This document shows positions 61,870 to 64,000 of a stretch of DNA of 64,000 nucleotides, one piece after another. Source of the DNA: Nymphaea colorata (Eukaryota; Streptophyta; Magnoliopsida; Nymphaeales; Nymphaeaceae). Position 1 is the first letter of the stretch. The number at the start of each line of letters is the position of its first letter. Below the pieces are notes generated by a model, which worked only from the letters and a program-made list of their open reading frames with translations, was not told the DNA's origin and did not search any database. The translations under genes and the position numbers were made by a program. Location of the stretch: contig NC_045140.1 in assembly GCF_008831285.2 (NCBI RefSeq), positions 21,636,370 to 21,700,369 of the forward strand. The letters are read 5' to 3'.

Positions 61870-64000
61870 CCCATTAGATTTATATAAGCTGGTCTCTAAT
61901 GAAACTAAAATAATTGGTACTCTTCAATACCACCCAACATTCGATGTCCTCCTTTCACCCCTCTTCTTTTGCCAGTACAATGAAGAAAAAGTACACTTAT
62001 CCAAGTGACAAACCCATTTTGTTGAGTATACGGGATTGTATTAACTAGGATTTAAAAAACGGGACGAATTTCCCTTTCAATGCCAACATGTATGTGTTTG
62101 GCAGAAGTTGGGCGATCAATCGCATTAAATATGGCCACCAATAAGCAGCAGCTCGTTGCTTCGTTTGTGCTCCACGAGTGTACATTCACCAGGTTGTACC
62201 TTCATCTTAAATCGCTGAGAAAAGTTCAAAGGATCTTCGTTTTCCATTTTTTTTTTCACCTGCTTTTAAATCTCAAGTTATTGGTAATCCAAGTCCCGGA
62301 CTTCCTCACCATGTGTAAAATTTCCTTGTGCATGCATCCAGACAATCAAACACGGCATCATTTATAAATTGTTTGATTCATTTGATCATGCGGAACGAAT
62401 AAATATGGTAACTAGTATGCTGAATTATGAACTGCCTATCAATTTAATTGATGTCTCACAAAAATGTTATTGATGAAGTCAAATTTTCAATGTCAAACAC
62501 ACGCTGTTGTAAACCATTGGTTTTCCGAGTTATATCCTCATCCACCATCAATCTTAAGGTGAAGAAAACCATTAAAACACAGGGAAAGAAAAGAAGCAAC
62601 CAAACAAGTCGGAAGAAAGAAGGCAAAAGTGAAAAGAAAAAACTCGAAATAAGAATCTTAGGCTGCGATATTCAAGTGTATTATTTTTCTGGTCTGCAAA
62701 CGATCACAAGCATCATACTCAAGTTGTTGAAGACATAAAGTTATGGTTTTAGGGGTTTTCCTCTGTAAAAAATAAAAAAAAAATACCGACGGAGGCAGTT
62801 GAACTCATTTACCTGCTTGTCATCTACCTCTCTATCTCGGTAAATCCAGAAAACCTTAAGTTTTGTTGCAGTCGATTCTTTCGTCCTGTGCACACACAAA
62901 TTGATTGTCCTACCATTTAACTCTGCAAGTGTCGTTCTTTCTCTATGGGCAGATTTTCCCCACTTCTCCCTTTTTGGCCATCATTCTGCAACAAAAAGAC
63001 AGTGCCCCTGTGGTAATTTCATGACAGAAACTTCTGAGTCGGTCAGTATGGATGCCAACAAATACATTCATGGTTTATTTTCTAAGAAAATATATTTCCC
63101 AGTGATGTAATGATACGTGGGACATGACTTCTGCAAGAATATTTGGCGTTTCAGATCATAGGAAAGGATTTCACAAGTGTCAAGTCCAATTGAATTTATA
63201 ATGGAGAATCTTTTGTACTCCTAGGGAAACGCAATGACCAGCACATGAGACAAGAGGAACTGTTATATGAGAGCAGTACTCATGCGGTATTGGATGAGCT
63301 CATCCTTTTTTTCCTTTGTCAGTGGGGAAGGGCATATGGGTGAGAGAGAAAATTCACCTGAGACTAAGTTTTCACCATACTTTTCCTGTCCCAACTTTCT
63401 TCAAACAAACAAGGTAAAACTTTCACCTAGAAAGCATGTCCACGATTTCCCCCACAGATCTCATTGAGACTGTTTTCATAAATGAGCAGATCTAAGGCAC
63501 TCTTTGGAGGAAAAAATGTTGTAGAAAATTGCATGTGCATTATGAAGATGTCAATCTACTGGGACTCAAATTGAGTTCACTTGTGTGATCAGTGCTGGTT
63601 GGTCCGTATCTGCTTGTACGCTTTCCGGACTTGGCTCGCACCTGCCTTTGCTCCTGCTAGCGGGCATGAGCCAAAGGAGCATGGTACTAACTTTGAAGTT
63701 TTATGCTGCTGGACAGACAACAAAATCTCTCTACCCAGATGCAGTTTCTCTAGACAAACTGAAAAAAAGAGGATGGTGTGAGGTCTTTATTGGCAAAATC
63801 ACTCTGTATCGATCAATGTGGCTCTCTATCAGGCTATTTATTAAAAAAAAATTAGTTTTAAATTCTTTATGGTCAATATAATACAGGTTGATGCGTTCCT
63901 GTAACATGCAGAAGTATTACAGGATCCGAGGTGGGAGTATGTGAATGAAAATAATATTGAAGTCCACAACAGCGTTGTGAAATCTGGTCGTTGAAGTAGC
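61870..64000. other. Intergenic to window end, nothing recognised
   Basis: Short frames only. The frame at 63585-63881 (SGLGSHLPLLLLAGMSQRS, then an LDKLKKRGW stretch) has a hydrophobic run but no family I can name and no splice context. A gene crossing the right edge cannot be excluded. Confidence 0.35.

Noticed and set aside
63585-63881. 98-codon frame with a hydrophobic run near the right edge
   Set aside because: No recognisable domain; the hydrophobic run alone does not support a secreted or membrane protein call.

Overview
This is a stretch of nuclear chromosome from a flowering plant. The evidence is spliced genes with GT-AG introns, a nuclear tRNA-Ile, a plant-only NLR of the RPW8 class, a reticulon-like B protein, the blue-light clock photoreceptor FKF1, plant CTC1, LINE remnants and MITE-like elements. 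The sequence is AT-rich and has long intergenic gaps. The species cannot be fixed from the window; an angiosperm is certain, a particular lineage is not.

Layout. 1-10 kb: an RPW8-type NLR (RNL) on the minus strand (five exons, 1174-4876), a reticulon-like gene on the minus strand (four exons, 6181-7838), a tRNA-Ile(AAU) at 8679-8752, and a second, truncated and frameshifted RNL copy on the plus strand (8833-9883). 10-22 kb: gene-poor sequence with a 3-copy tandem repeat, a decayed LINE 3' end, a large inverted repeat, a small MITE and one unrecognised possible gene start at 18.2 kb. 22.6-28.4 kb: cytosolic seryl-tRNA synthetase, minus strand, ten exons. 28.5-34.4 kb: intergenic, with the 5' part of a LINE and a decayed copy of the 3' end of the SerRS gene. 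34.8-38.9 kb: FKF1/ADAGIO3, minus strand, two exons. 42.2-54.3 kb: CTC1, plus strand, sixteen exons, with a MULE-like insertion in intron 6. 54.3-64 kb: no recognised gene; tandem duplications, a foldback element and microsatellites.

All five main gene models were built by joining exons by eye with canonical splice sites (plus one GC-AG intron). Each closes in frame: RNL 805 aa, reticulon 256 aa, SerRS 457 aa, FKF1 646 aa, CTC1 1412 aa. The genes are functionally unrelated (immunity, ER shaping, translation, flowering time, telomere maintenance), so the window is an ordinary chromosomal segment, not a cluster or operon-like system. I do not see a clearly new biological system. The observations most worth checking are the altered kinase-2 motif of the RNL, the 150-bp inverted repeat at 15.3-15.7 kb, the MULE-like insertion with a perfect 10-bp target duplication inside CTC1, and the microduplication that sits across a CTC1 splice acceptor.
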